NCBI RefSeq assembly: GCF_049943125.1
Contig: NZ_CP188040.1
Coordinates: 434,001-498,000, forward strand
DNA length: 64,000 bases
Source of the DNA: JAEXZL01 sp049943125
GTDB taxonomy: Bacteria; Bacillota; Clostridia; Clostridiales; Clostridiaceae
Direction of reading: 5' to 3'
Shown: positions 43,200 through 52,105 of the stretch, one piece after another
How the letters are laid out: each line of letters starts with the position of its first letter
How positions within the stretch are numbered: the stretch's first letter is position 1
Position numbers and translations under genes: made by a program
The notes under the pieces: generated by a model
Seen by the model: the letters and a program-made list of their open reading frames with translations, nothing else
Told to the model about the DNA's origin: nothing
The model's database searches: none

Positions 43200-45896
43200 T
43201 TATGCCTCATCATATTCAGTTCTGTATATAACCTCATCCTGAATTGGCTTACCAATTTCACACCAGTACTGAGTAAATCCTGCAACACGAACCATTAAGT
43301 CTCTATAAGCTTCTGGCTTCTTCTGAGCATCTCGTAAGGTATTGGAATCAACAACATTAAATTGAACGTGGAAGCCACCCTTTCTCATATATGCTCTTAC
43401 GCAGTCAAGAAGTTTTCTAGTACCGTTAATTCCCTTAACTGCTGATGGATGAAGCTTCAGATTCATCTGGGAGTTCTGGCACATTGAGTGGTCATAAACT
43501 GTTGCTGATTCAAATATTGCATAGATACCGTTCTTATCAGTTCCTGCAGCAGCTGACATTGATCCATCTGCATATGTGGTTCCTGCAAGTCTTCCATCAG
43601 CGCTAGCCAAGGTTATGAAGCCTTGTGGTCCGTGAGTAGATACGGAAATTTGACACATGTATAATGGCTTTCCATAGTAGGAACGGAATTGATGCACCCA
43701 ATCAAACATAAAGTCTTCATACTCAACAAGAAGGCTATCAGCTGCCCAGTCTGCATTACCATACTTAGGTGCATTTATGCAATCTGCAAATATCTGTGCA
43801 TATTTAGCACTGTTTTCTGTACTTTCTCTGAAGTCAGGGGAGAATACTCCTGTTTCATAAGCAGTTTTAAACCCAAAGTTATTTAATAATGCATCTGTCA
43901 TTTCCTCAATTGTGTACTTCTTATCATCAAATACATTTTTCTTAATTGAAGCCATAGCGTTCAAATAGGTTACAGTACCGCAGGACTCGAAGTTGATTGT
44001 AGCATTGTATCTTGCACCCATTGTTCCTATATGCCTTCCAACCTTGAAGCAGTCAGGCTTTAATAGTGATTGAACCACTGGCATATTGTGCTTTCTCCAA
44101 ATGTCCATCTGAAGATTATTAGCCTTGTTAACACAATCAGTAGCAATTGTTAGATAATGTCCCCAGAGCTTAAATAAGGTCTCATAGGAATCAATTTTTG
44201 TATTATGTGGTGGGAATATCATCTTACCTGTTCTCTTATCAACACCATTAGTAAGAACTAATTCGATAAGCTTTGGAAGAGCTATAAAGTGAACGCCTGT
44301 ACCACATGTTGGAGAGGCTCCACCAGGAATCATCCAAACCTGACCATCATAATCTAATGGCTGGAAGCAGCCAGGTGCGGATTCAAGGCATCCACCAAGA
44401 CACCATGCCCTAGCATCTTCAACATTCATTCCCTCTGGCCCATACTGTCTGAGCATGAAGTTCATTCCCTGTTGATTATTCATCCAAGCAGGATATCCCA
44501 TACCAAGCTTAGTACATCTTGCAGCCTTCATTAAGAAGTCTTCAGGGGTTCTTTCATCGTAAAGAATTGAAAGAGTAGGCTGAGTAGTCTGACATCTCAT
44601 ACCTGCTTCTATGATTAGATATTCAAGAGGTGTAACCGCTGAAGTACCTTTATAGTTTAAGCCACCAAGGGAAAGGTTATTAAAGGTATTACCGGAAAGA
44701 ACACCACCAGAAACTCCTGAAGAAGCAAAGCATTCAATTTGAGTAATCTTAATTCTATATTGTTCAAGAAGTTCAATAACCTCTTCATCGGTCATAACGC
44801 CTTCTCTAATATCCTTTTGATAGAATGGCTGTAGTACTTGTCCAATTCTTCCGATGGATTGACCGGATTGTGGGTCTTCATTAACTACTCCAAGATGGCA
44901 GCAGAAGGTTATCTGAAGAGCTTCCCAGAAGGTCTGAGGTTTTCTATGAGCTGCATTCATAGCATTTTTCGCAACGGCTTCATAATTCGCCTTAATTGCT
45001 GGATCAGTTTCTATGGTAGCAAGGTAAGCTGCTCTCTTAGCATGATTTTCTAACCATGTGCTCAAGCCCTTAGCTATTTCCTTCATAGCTACATAATAGT
45101 AAGCTCTGCTCATTCCAAATTGTCCATCGTCTCCAGCCTCGCCCATAAGCTCTGGTATTTTCTTATCGCATTCTTCAATAATTCCATCAAAACCATATTG
45201 AAGAGGAAGATAATAATTTATAACTTCACGTCCCTGAGGGATAGCAAAAGAGTCAAACATACATACTACGCTATCCATAGTTCTTCTGAACTGATCATAG
45301 TCAGGGGTTAATTTTGCATATTTATCACTTAAATCTTCTACAGAAATTCCATCCCAATACTTTGAAACTTTAACTAGTACAGGTATTTCATCTTTTCTCA
45401 TACCGAACTTTTTTGCCAAGCAAACGATTTCACCATAGCTCTCAGTTATATTTCCGCCACCAGCTCCAACTATACTGATGTCGTCAGCTTCACTCATTTT
45501 AGGTGCATCCACTTCATTCATAAGTGCTTCTGCCTGAGCATTAAAGAAAGATGCACATACCCATGGGAATGGGAAAGCTCCTCTTACAAATTTATTCTTG
45601 TTCATTATTACTTTTTCATAAGGTTGAACAGTAGGAGTAACGTGAGATAAAGCAGCCGCCATAGCCTTTGCTCTTCTTACTTCAGTGATATCACCTTCAT
45701 TTTCCCACCATACTCTGTTGTACCAATAAGGAATTTCCATATCAGCACTTACTTTTAAAGAGTAATAAACATCTAATAACTTTTGGCTACTTTCCTTCTT
45801 TTCAGGAACCTCAGTTTCCAACACCGCATCAACTTCTGCCATGTCGATTCCTCGCTCCTTCAAGATGTCCTGAAGTTTCATTTCATTTTGTTTCAT
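43200..45896 (-). CDS. hpdB: 4-hydroxyphenylacetate decarboxylase large (glycyl radical) subunit
   Basis: 898 residues. Catalytic residues fall at the numbering I recall for the C. scatologenes enzyme: Cys503 and Glu505 in GGCLESAPG, His536 in CGTGVHF, and the radical Gly873 in RVAGFTQYW. It decarboxylates 4-hydroxyphenylacetate from tyrosine fermentation to p-cresol in the cytosol, together with HpdC and after activation by HpdA. The full pyruvate-formate-lyase-like barrel is present. Start ATG 45896 has AAGGAGG at ideal spacing. It is the first gene of the operon; the 323-base upstream region (45897-46219) contains a TATAAT-like box and an inverted repeat but no gene. p-Cresol production would follow from this operon. 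Confidence 0.96.
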   Translation of the reverse strand: MKQNEMKLQDILKERGIDMAEVDAVLETEVPEKKESSQKLLDVYYSLKVSADMEIPYWYNRVWWENEGDITEVRRAKAMAAALSHVTPTVQPYEKVIMNKNKFVRGAFPFPWVCASFFNAQAEALMNEVDAPKMSEADDISIVGAGGGNITESYGEIVCLAKKFGMRKDEIPVLVKVSKYWDGISVEDLSDKYAKLTPDYDQFRRTMDSVVCMFDSFAIPQGREVINYYLPLQYGFDGIIEECDKKIPELMGEAGDDGQFGMSRAYYYVAMKEIAKGLSTWLENHAKRAAYLATIETDPAIKANYEAVAKNAMNAAHRKPQTFWEALQITFCCHLGVVNEDPQSGQSIGRIGQVLQPFYQKDIREGVMTDEEVIELLEQYRIKITQIECFASSGVSGGVLSGNTFNNLSLGGLNYKGTSAVTPLEYLIIEAGMRCQTTQPTLSILYDERTPEDFLMKAARCTKLGMGYPAWMNNQQGMNFMLRQYGPEGMNVEDARAWCLGGCLESAPGCFQPLDYDGQVWMIPGGASPTCGTGVHFIALPKLIELVLTNGVDKRTGKMIFPPHNTKIDSYETLFKLWGHYLTIATDCVNKANNLQMDIWRKHNMPVVQSLLKPDCFKVGRHIGTMGARYNATINFESCGTVTYLNAMASIKKNVFDDKKYTIEEMTDALLNNFGFKTAYETGVFSPDFRESTENSAKYAQIFADCINAPKYGNADWAADSLLVEYEDFMFDWVHQFRSYYGKPLYMCQISVSTHGPQGFITLASADGRLAGTTYADGSMSAAAGTDKNGIYAIFESATVYDHSMCQNSQMNLKLHPSAVKGINGTRKLLDCVRAYMRKGGFHVQFNVVDSNTLRDAQKKPEAYRDLMVRVAGFTQYWCEIGKPIQDEVIYRTEYDEA

Positions 45897-45925
45897 AGAA
45901 TTTCCTCCTTATTTTATTGTTTAAA

Positions 45926-45977
45926 TTTTCACATGAATTTTAAACACCTTACGATTTAAATTATATCTATGTGAAAA
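45926..45977. promoter_or_regulatory. Inverted repeat around the probable hpdB promoter
   Basis: TTTTCACAT (45926-45934) and ATGTGAAAA (45969-45977) form a perfect 9-bp inverted repeat with centres 43 bases apart, near four helical turns. A TATAAT-like -10 box on the minus strand lies between the arms, with no good -35. The rest of 45978-46184 is AT-rich without a gene. Regulator unknown; a dimer pair or the Crp-like protein are guesses. Confidence 0.4.
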
Positions 45978-46184
45978 ACAGGAGGTTAGTGAATTTTGCA
46001 CATTTTTTAAATTTTCTAAAAATTATTTGCTTTTCTTCAATAATTATTCAAATAATATATAACATACTAATATTATACATTATTTTCATATATTAAAGTG
46101 CATAATAACTATTAATTTGAGAAATTTCTCATTAAACGATTCCGTAATAAAGACAAACTCGAATACTGTCTTAATGCTTAAATA

Positions 46185-46209
46185 AGGTTGCTGACTTTGT
46201 CAGCAACCT
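46185..46209 (-). terminator. Hairpin after the 130-residue hypothetical gene
   Basis: AGGTTGCTGAC and GTCAGCAACCT pair perfectly over 11 bp with a 3-base loop, 11 bases past the stop at 46220. The T-tract (TATTTAAG) is weak. Confidence 0.7.
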
Positions 46210-46219
46210 CATATAAATC

Positions 46220-46612
46220 TCAATTTAAATTACTAATAAGAGCTATTATCTCCGAATATAGCCTTCCTTGTGATACCCCACCCAGGGATAATTCTTCTAG
46301 AGCCTCCTTAAAGATTTCCCTGGCTCTTTCAAGCTTTCCTTTTTCCTTATAAAAAACACCAAGCTCCTTTATTATATAAGCTGTTCCAGAGCTTCTTTCA
46401 ATACGAACTCTTTTCTTCTTTAACTCATTCATTTCCTCTAGTCGTGGATCTCCCTCACAGGAGCCATAGGAGCAGCAGCAGCCCATATTTTCAGGTAGAG
46501 ATTCCCGGAGATTCTTAATTGCAGCTTTTAAAAAAGCCTCAATCTCCTTATCCCCTTGGGTTTCTTTCACAAAATTCAAGTCCTTTAAAAACAATTCCTC
46601 GTTAAATACCAC
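46220..46612 (-). CDS. Hypothetical protein with a Cys cluster and TPR-like end
   Basis: 130 residues, no family recognised. A cysteine cluster GCCCSYGSCEGD near residue 44 could bind metal. The last 60 residues (AYIIKELGVFYKEKGKLERA, then REIFKEALEEL) look like one and a half TPR-type helical repeats. The start ATG at 46612 is preceded by GGGGAAATT-type Shine-Dalgarno sequence 18 bases after the arylamine acetyltransferase stop, so both genes probably share a transcript. A metal-linked adaptor role is possible but not shown. Confidence 0.6.
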   Translation of the reverse strand: MVFNEELFLKDLNFVKETQGDKEIEAFLKAAIKNLRESLPENMGCCCSYGSCEGDPRLEEMNELKKKRVRIERSSGTAYIIKELGVFYKEKGKLERAREIFKEALEELSLGGVSQGRLYSEIIALISNLN

Positions 46613-46629
46613 TAGAATTTCCCCTCCTT

Positions 46630-47451
46630 TTATACCTTTATTGATATACCAAAATATTTCTTTAAAGCTATTCTGGCATCATCTTCCGTTTCAAGTTCTT
46701 TTTTAAATTCCTGTGAAGAAGTATTTATATGAAGAGTTCTTCCACTTATTGCGTAATATCCGTCCTCTCTCTTGTAATTCACCATATATCCTGTGCGGAA
46801 TTCTGATTCATCCCTAGCCATATAATTGCACAGAGCAATAAAGTCAATGGGGTCTGTATGATTTAAAGAAAACCTAAGAATACGTTTACCTACCCACTCT
46901 GAAGCAGCTTCATCTGGCTTTAACACTTTAGATTTTCTCCACATTTCCTTCCAACCATCGCCACAGTCTATGGTAAAGTAAGTTTCATCCTTTATGGTAT
47001 GCTCTCCATCCTCTCCTATGGGCAGTGCTCCTCCTGGCATTGGTCCTCCAAATCCCACATCACAATAATATAATAGATTATCAAGCTTAACTATACACCC
47101 CCTATGATTGATGGGCATAAAGTACTCTCCTTCAAACATTGTTACACGACAAAAACACGACCAAGCATCGAAGCCTATGCTTCTTAAAAGTGCTACAAAA
47201 AGGCCATTTAATTCAAAGCAAAAGCCCCCTCTTTTTCGTGTAACTAGCTTGTCAAACAAATCATCAAGCTCTAATGATACAGGACGCTTCTCAAAGTAAA
47301 TATCAAGATTCTCAAAAATAATCGCCTTCTGATGCGCATCTACCAGACCACTAAGACATTTTTCATTTACTTCAACCTTATTCCTATAATTAATTCTTTC
47401 AAGATATCGTTCAATCTGGTCATTAGATAGATTTTTGTAACTATACTTCAT
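46630..47451 (-). CDS. nat: Arylamine N-acetyltransferase
   Basis: 273 residues, family-typical. The catalytic triad is Cys78 (KRGGFCFELNGL), His116 (PINHRGC) and Asp131 (YYCDVGFGGP). It transfers acetyl or other acyl groups from CoA to arylamines and hydrazines, so it may detoxify aromatic amines. It heads a two-gene unit with the Cys-cluster protein. The start ATG 47451 has GGGGAGATGTT upstream. The upstream 47452-47609 stretch carries no gene and should contain the promoter. The C-terminal domain is shorter than in eukaryotic NATs but normal for bacteria. Confidence 0.92.
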   Translation of the reverse strand: MKYSYKNLSNDQIERYLERINYRNKVEVNEKCLSGLVDAHQKAIIFENLDIYFEKRPVSLELDDLFDKLVTRKRGGFCFELNGLFVALLRSIGFDAWSCFCRVTMFEGEYFMPINHRGCIVKLDNLLYYCDVGFGGPMPGGALPIGEDGEHTIKDETYFTIDCGDGWKEMWRKSKVLKPDEAASEWVGKRILRFSLNHTDPIDFIALCNYMARDESEFRTGYMVNYKREDGYYAISGRTLHINTSSQEFKKELETEDDARIALKKYFGISIKV

Positions 47452-47609
47452 ATAACATCTCCCCGTATACTAAAAGATAATTTCTTTAATCAAAATATAT
47501 CATTTTGCCACATTTAATTGTAGTGCATTTTGCACCGTTGAAGACTATATAGTATGTTAGAATCTAAGTATACTAATACCTATAAGAAAGACCTTTAACT
47601 ATAGAATAG

Positions 47610-47650
47610 AAAAAGCTAGCTTAAACGGAAGAACTCCATTCAAACTAGCC
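47610..47650 (-). terminator. Intrinsic terminator after the O-acetyltransferase gene
   Basis: A long stem of about 17 bp with several G-U pairs (GGCTAGTTTGAATGGAG against TTCCGTTTAAGCTAGCT), a 3-base loop and a TTTTTC tract on the minus strand, about 20 bases past the stop. Confidence 0.8.
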
Positions 47651-47670
47651 GAAATGTTATTTAGATACTT

Positions 47671-48246
47671 TTAATTATTTGTTTCTATTCCCCTAATTAT
47701 CTTTGCAGGCACGCCACCTACAATAACATTATCAGGAACATCCTTTGTAACAACAGCTCCAGCAGCTATGATAGCACCATCACCAATAGTTACGCCTGGT
47801 GTAACTGTGGCATTTGATCCAATCCATACATTTTTACCAATGATAATGGGCGCTGGATGTATGGAGCTTCGCTTTCTAGGATTAACATCATGATTCAGGG
47901 TAGCTAGCACCACATTATGTCCTATTAAGGCACCATCACCAATTGTAATACCGCCCTGATCCTGAAAGCGGCAGCCAGAGTTGATGAAGACATTTTTACC
48001 CACAGAGATATTCCTACCACAGTCTGTATAAAAGGGAGGAAACAGGCCAAAGCTTTCATCCACTGCCTTACCAATCAGCTTAGAAAATATCTCACGGACC
48101 TCCTCAGGGGTATGATATTCTCTATTAAGCTCTGCTGTTAGCTTTAATGCTTCCTGTGCAGCACCATGCATCACCTGGTGAAATTCCGATCCTCCCTCAA
48201 TAGCTTCACCTCTATTTAAATGAGCTAATAAATCATTTATATCCAT
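47671..48246 (-). CDS. Sugar/maltose O-acetyltransferase (LacA/Maa hexapeptide family)
   Basis: 191 residues. An N-terminal maltose-acetyltransferase-type helical region (LNREYHTPEEVREIFSKLIG) precedes a left-handed beta helix of hexapeptide repeats (ISVGKNVFINSGCRFQDQGG, then IGDGALIGHNV and IGSNATVTPGVTIGDGA). The catalytic His is in ATLNHDVNP. It acetylates a sugar hydroxyl with acetyl-CoA; the acceptor is unknown. The start ATG 48246 overlaps the last base of the SRPBCC fragment stop codon, so translation is coupled. A terminator follows. Confidence 0.85.
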   Translation of the reverse strand: MDINDLLAHLNRGEAIEGGSEFHQVMHGAAQEALKLTAELNREYHTPEEVREIFSKLIGKAVDESFGLFPPFYTDCGRNISVGKNVFINSGCRFQDQGGITIGDGALIGHNVVLATLNHDVNPRKRSSIHPAPIIIGKNVWIGSNATVTPGVTIGDGAIIAAGAVVTKDVPDNVIVGGVPAKIIRGIETNN

Positions 48247-48449
48247 TAATTTGCTCCTTCAGTATATCTTTTAAAATTACCTAATATAGACTGCCAACCA
48301 GCCCTTTGCAGCTCAATAGAAGGTGTATGCCAGTCCTCTGAGGCATTATTCCATCTCCTTATGTGCTCTGGTTCATTAAAACACTTCCATACATTCTCTA
48401 TAGGAGCGTTAACTGTTGTATTTATGGTTATCGTTTCCCTTTTATCCAT
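48246..48449 (-). pseudogene. SRPBCC (AHSA1-like) protein with internal deletion
   Basis: 67 residues. The first 43 (TITINTTVNAPIENVWKCFN, then EPEHIRRWNNASEDWHTP) match the N-terminus of SRPBCC/AHSA1-type lipid-binding proteins, and the last 24 (IELQRAGWQSILGNFKRYTE) match their C-terminal helix. The central 70-90 residues that form most of the beta sheet are missing, with the frame kept. So this looks like an in-frame internal deletion and probably a non-functional product. It has its own good promoter and ribosome binding site, and its intact translation may still serve to couple the downstream acetyltransferase. Confidence 0.7.
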
Positions 48450-48511
48450 GGCTAATCTCCTCCTTCTTAAGCGAATCTTTAAAGAATCAGTAGCTCTATG
48501 CTATTATTACT

Positions 48512-48539
48512 ATTATACCAAATTAAGGTAATTTATCAA
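48512..48539 (-). promoter_or_regulatory. Sigma-A promoter for the SRPBCC fragment and O-acetyltransferase
   Basis: TTGATA and TATAAT with a 16-base spacer on the minus strand, about 63 bases before the ATG at 48449. Confidence 0.65.
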
Positions 48540-48579
48540 ATATTAATTATCTTCTGATAATAATTATCGATATAGTTAA

Positions 48580-49665
48580 TCACCTTTGAAGGCTGCTAAA
48601 TTTCGCATCATTAATATATGCAAACTTCAATTGATTCCTTTCAATCATTTTAAGGAAATCAGCTTTTTTTACGCGGCCTCTAAGACCAACAGCTTGAATA
48701 CCCTCAGCCTTAACCTCTTCATACCTATTCTTTAATGCTTCTAATAAAGGTGTAGAATTAGGATAAAGGGAATCTACAAGCCACACAAAATCTTCATGAT
48801 CTATGAGCAGCTTTAATCTTGATAAATAGCTTTCCTCAATGTTGTTTGCAGTAAAATCATAGTCAAGATAAAAACCTGGATACTCTTTATTAGCCTCGTC
48901 TGTAAATTCATATTCAACAATATCGTATAATGGTATACCATTTGAAACTGCAAAATAATTAACTGTAAACTCAGTATTTATACCTGTTGCAATCCAGAAA
49001 AATCTAGAGTCCCCATATTCATTTATAAACTTCACAGTATCCTCTAAGGATCTGGTTTCATTAAAGCTTAAGGATATATCCAGCACCGTGGATTCAGGTA
49101 ATTCTTTTATATCCTCTAAGCTGTAATACAGCCAAAAGTCATCAAACAGCTCTTTATTATTTTCATTATAGAATTCATCTGCTATTCTTCCAAGAGCCTT
49201 TCTATCACTTAACTCCACATCTAAGGATATATCTCTAATATTAAAAGCAACATTTGTAGCGCCATCAATTTCAACAGGATCCATAAAATTTTGTAATTTA
49301 GCTCTTACTACATAACTACCAAAGCCTTTCTTTTCATAGCTATGCTCCATACTATCTCCATAATATAATTTACCAGGATAAAACATACGGATATAGGTTC
49401 CCATTAACACATGGAAGCCATCCAAGCTATCTCTTTCATCATTTAAAACCAGAAAATCATTTTCATGGAAAGGATTATAGCTTGTTTTATCAAATAGAAA
49501 TGAAGTCCCATAATATAAGACCGCAGTAATAACAGCAATTGCACATATAATACTTATTACTCTAGAATTGATTTGTTTTCTCATTGCTTTTTTTATTTTT
49601 TTGTTTATATCTTTGTTAAATCCATCCTCGCTTTCCAATAGCTCATTAAATTCTTCTTCCTTCAT
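48580..49665 (-). CDS. Anti-sigma factor (Sigma_reg_N / Sigma_reg_C type)
   Basis: About 361 residues. A short cytoplasmic part (MKEEEFNELLESEDGFNKDI) precedes one transmembrane helix near 40-60 (VISIICAIAVITAVLYYGTS) and a large extracytoplasmic domain of about 290 residues. This is the layout of the anti-sigma factors found with clostridial ECF sigma genes. It would hold the neighbouring sigma factor at the membrane until an envelope signal acts. The start ATG 49665 overlaps the sigma gene stop as ATGA, showing translational coupling; an in-frame start at 49686 lacks this logic. The signal sensed is unknown. Confidence 0.75.
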   Translation of the reverse strand: MKEEEFNELLESEDGFNKDINKKIKKAMRKQINSRVISIICAIAVITAVLYYGTSFLFDKTSYNPFHENDFLVLNDERDSLDGFHVLMGTYIRMFYPGKLYYGDSMEHSYEKKGFGSYVVRAKLQNFMDPVEIDGATNVAFNIRDISLDVELSDRKALGRIADEFYNENNKELFDDFWLYYSLEDIKELPESTVLDISLSFNETRSLEDTVKFINEYGDSRFFWIATGINTEFTVNYFAVSNGIPLYDIVEYEFTDEANKEYPGFYLDYDFTANNIEESYLSRLKLLIDHEDFVWLVDSLYPNSTPLLEALKNRYEEVKAEGIQAVGLRGRVKKADFLKMIERNQLKFAYINDAKFSSLQR

Positions 49666-50153
49666 ATAAGTCCCTCCTTCATACATAAATCCTTAAGCTT
49701 CTTTTTCACACGATGCTTTATCACTCTTACATTTTCAATAGACAAACCAACAATATTGGCAATAGTATTATCATCTAAATCCTCTTGAATAGATAACAGC
49801 ATTATTTGTTTTTCTTTGTCCTTTAACAAGCAGATTTGTTTATATAGCCATCTCTTTTTATTCTCTAATATATATTCTTCTAATACATTCAATGAATCTT
49901 CAATTTCATTAAGGTTAATCCTATCCTCACTTATAATTTTCTTCTTCTTTTTATACAAGTTTATAAACTCATTTTTTAAAACCACATATAGCCATGCTTT
50001 TAAATTGCCTTGTTCATAGCTCAAGAAAGCTTTAACAAAGGTATTTGCAACCATATCCTCTGCGTCTTCCTTGTTATGGGAAAGGGAGAAAGCAAAGAGA
50101 AAAAGCTGCTTATAGTATTTTTGATAAATCATTTCTAGATACTTACTTTTCAT
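49662..50153 (-). CDS. ECF-type RNA polymerase sigma factor
   Basis: 163 residues: sigma region 2 (YYKQLFLFAFSLSHNKEDAE, then DMVANTFVKAF and WLYVVLKNEFINLYKKKK) and region 4 (QIMLLSIQEDLDDNTIANIV, then GLSIENVRVIKHRVKKKL). It directs RNA polymerase to a small regulon and is probably kept inactive by the coupled anti-sigma factor. Regions 1 and 3 are absent as in other ECF sigmas. Start ATG 50153. Its promoter region could be autoregulated, but I see no clear ECF-type box. Confidence 0.88.
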   Translation of the reverse strand: MKSKYLEMIYQKYYKQLFLFAFSLSHNKEDAEDMVANTFVKAFLSYEQGNLKAWLYVVLKNEFINLYKKKKKIISEDRINLNEIEDSLNVLEEYILENKKRWLYKQICLLKDKEKQIMLLSIQEDLDDNTIANIVGLSIENVRVIKHRVKKKLKDLCMKEGLI

Positions 50154-50208
50154 CCTTTTTCTCCCTTCGCTTATATAACAATTAACTATAAATATAATTA
50201 CAAATAAC

Positions 50209-50240
50209 TTAAAAAATCCATCTCATAATTAAGATGAATT
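50209..50240 (-). terminator. Intrinsic terminator after the fused kinase gene
   Basis: AATTCATCT and AGATGGATT pair over 9 bp (one G-U) with an 8-base loop, then six T on the minus strand. T residues also follow on the plus strand. Confidence 0.75.
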
Positions 50241-50288
50241 TTTTAAATTATTCTTTATTACTGTATATAGTCTTAAGTTTTATCACAT

Positions 50289-52001
50289 TTATGTCCTCGC
50301 TTCATTCCATTCATTAATAAATTTCTGTATGGACTGCTGCCTCTTGCTACGCTCATTACTCACTACTTTTAATGCAACCTTGTATAATTCTTCTGTAAGC
50401 TGCCATTTTTCTAGTGTTCTACTACAGTCAGCAAAAAGAGCAAATGCCGTTGCACCCATCAGGAATACATTTGTTATTTCATCTATGACTGCACCCTTCT
50501 CAAATTCTTCTGGGGACATAAAACGTGAGCTTCCCCACATTCTACCCATATTATTGATGTAAGGTAGCTTTGAATAAAAATCAATATCGCAGATAATAGT
50601 TTTCTTTCCATTGAAATCATACATAATACTTCCGTCATAAAAATCTATAGCAATATAATTCTGCTTGATAACATAATTATGAAAGGACAGTATATCATTA
50701 AATACATCAAGCCTTGTACTACACGGCATCTGCAGGAATTTCTCTCTTGACCTAGGATATTGTCTTCCCATACACTCTCCATCCACCCACTGAAAGATAG
50801 CTGCAAAACCACCACCGATATTTTCTGCTTTAATCAATTTAATTAAGCTAGGATGAGCTAAATCTTGATACACCGATACAGTGTGTTCCAAACGTGCTAT
50901 AGCATCTTCAGGAGTTCCTCTATACTGCTCCGTAGGTGCTCCTGCAAATTTAATGAAATACCTACTTTCCTTGCTTTCCACGCCAAAGCATATATTACCA
51001 GAATCCTGATCATCATAAACTTTAAAAGCCTTGCCATATTCTTTGATAAAAGACATATCAAAGGGAGCCTTCAATTTATACGGTATATTATCAATATATT
51101 GAATGTAAAAGTCTTTCAAATACCAAGTAGGTACAGGATTATTCATGTTATCAAACCAGGATAGAATATCCTTTGTCTGCTTTTTCATAGTAGTAATTTC
51201 ATCCTCACCAAATGGTATTGACCAGTATATTGAGGATAGAGTATTGCTTGCTATATAAAATGCTAATAGCTTGAAAAACTCAATGGGAGGCCTGCCACCA
51301 AAATAACCATTGAGCTGGCCTGTGGCAAAATGGGGACTTACTGCTGCAGTCCACACTATCCTATTGAATTCCTCCCAAGGGTCTCCAAAATCAAGACGAT
51401 TGAAATCAATAATCAAAAGCTTATTATCAGGTGATATAATCATATTACCTACATGATAATCTCCATGGTGAAAGCACTGCGGCCTATTAGCTAATAGGTG
51501 GCGATTTTTTTCAATATAGCTAATGATTTTATCATCACCATCAACCTTTATTCCGCAACCTTTATATTTTTCAATTTTATCGCTCACCTTACGGTTAAAG
51601 CGTACACTCCATTCCTCCTGTTCTATTGAAGCAGGAATAGAATGAATCTGTCTTAGAATTTTGCCAGACTTTATTCCAAGGTCATATTGCTCCGCTTCAG
51701 TGAGCTTCTGTAAAACCACCTCTGCATCTTCCCCGTCACACCATGTGAGCAGTGAATATACACTTTTTCCGTTGTCACATACTCCAAAGTCTATTGGCTG
51801 TGACATCGGTATACCAAGGGCTGCAACCTGTTTCATACTCTCGAACTCACTCTTTCTTCTGTCATAATGGATTATATCTGCAATACGAAGGAGCAACCTT
51901 TTACCCTCTATATCTTCTATATAATATTTCTTATCACTGGACCAGCCTTTATTAATAGGCTCAAGCTTCAGAAATGAGTTGTAGCCTGCAACTTCCTTCA
52001 T
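50289..52001 (-). CDS. Fused double kinase: APH-type phosphotransferase plus Ser/Thr-kinase-like domain
   Basis: 570 residues with two kinase-fold halves. Residues 1 to about 295 form an aminoglycoside/choline-kinase-like APH domain with catalytic His179-Gly-Asp181 (HHGDYHVGN) and the metal-binding Asp199 (IIDFN). Residues about 315-565 form a protein-kinase-like domain: Lys351 (FIKFAGAP), a catalytic-loop-like AIDFYDGSIMYD (Asp453) and ICDIDFY (Asp474) in place of DFG, then GSSRFMSPEE like an APE motif. From memory of clostridial genomes the two halves occur as separate proteins of about 300 and 270 residues; here they are one frame. Substrates are unknown; antibiotic modification should not be assumed. 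Start ATG 52001 has AAGGTG upstream. It stands alone. Confidence 0.8.
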   Translation of the reverse strand: MKEVAGYNSFLKLEPINKGWSSDKKYYIEDIEGKRLLLRIADIIHYDRRKSEFESMKQVAALGIPMSQPIDFGVCDNGKSVYSLLTWCDGEDAEVVLQKLTEAEQYDLGIKSGKILRQIHSIPASIEQEEWSVRFNRKVSDKIEKYKGCGIKVDGDDKIISYIEKNRHLLANRPQCFHHGDYHVGNMIISPDNKLLIIDFNRLDFGDPWEEFNRIVWTAAVSPHFATGQLNGYFGGRPPIEFFKLLAFYIASNTLSSIYWSIPFGEDEITTMKKQTKDILSWFDNMNNPVPTWYLKDFYIQYIDNIPYKLKAPFDMSFIKEYGKAFKVYDDQDSGNICFGVESKESRYFIKFAGAPTEQYRGTPEDAIARLEHTVSVYQDLAHPSLIKLIKAENIGGGFAAIFQWVDGECMGRQYPRSREKFLQMPCSTRLDVFNDILSFHNYVIKQNYIAIDFYDGSIMYDFNGKKTIICDIDFYSKLPYINNMGRMWGSSRFMSPEEFEKGAVIDEITNVFLMGATAFALFADCSRTLEKWQLTEELYKVALKVVSNERSKRQQSIQKFINEWNEART

Positions 52002-52105
52002 AATATCACCTTCTTTCGAGCTTCTTTAGTTATGGGCGCTTATTCTTCCTCAGTAGTTTATAATAATTATGCCATAATCTGTAATTTATGTCCACGTAAG
52101 AGATT

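Noticed and set aside
50289..51200. Aminoglycoside resistance gene
   Set aside because: The APH fold is shared with many metabolic kinases and no resistance-type context is present; only the fold is called.
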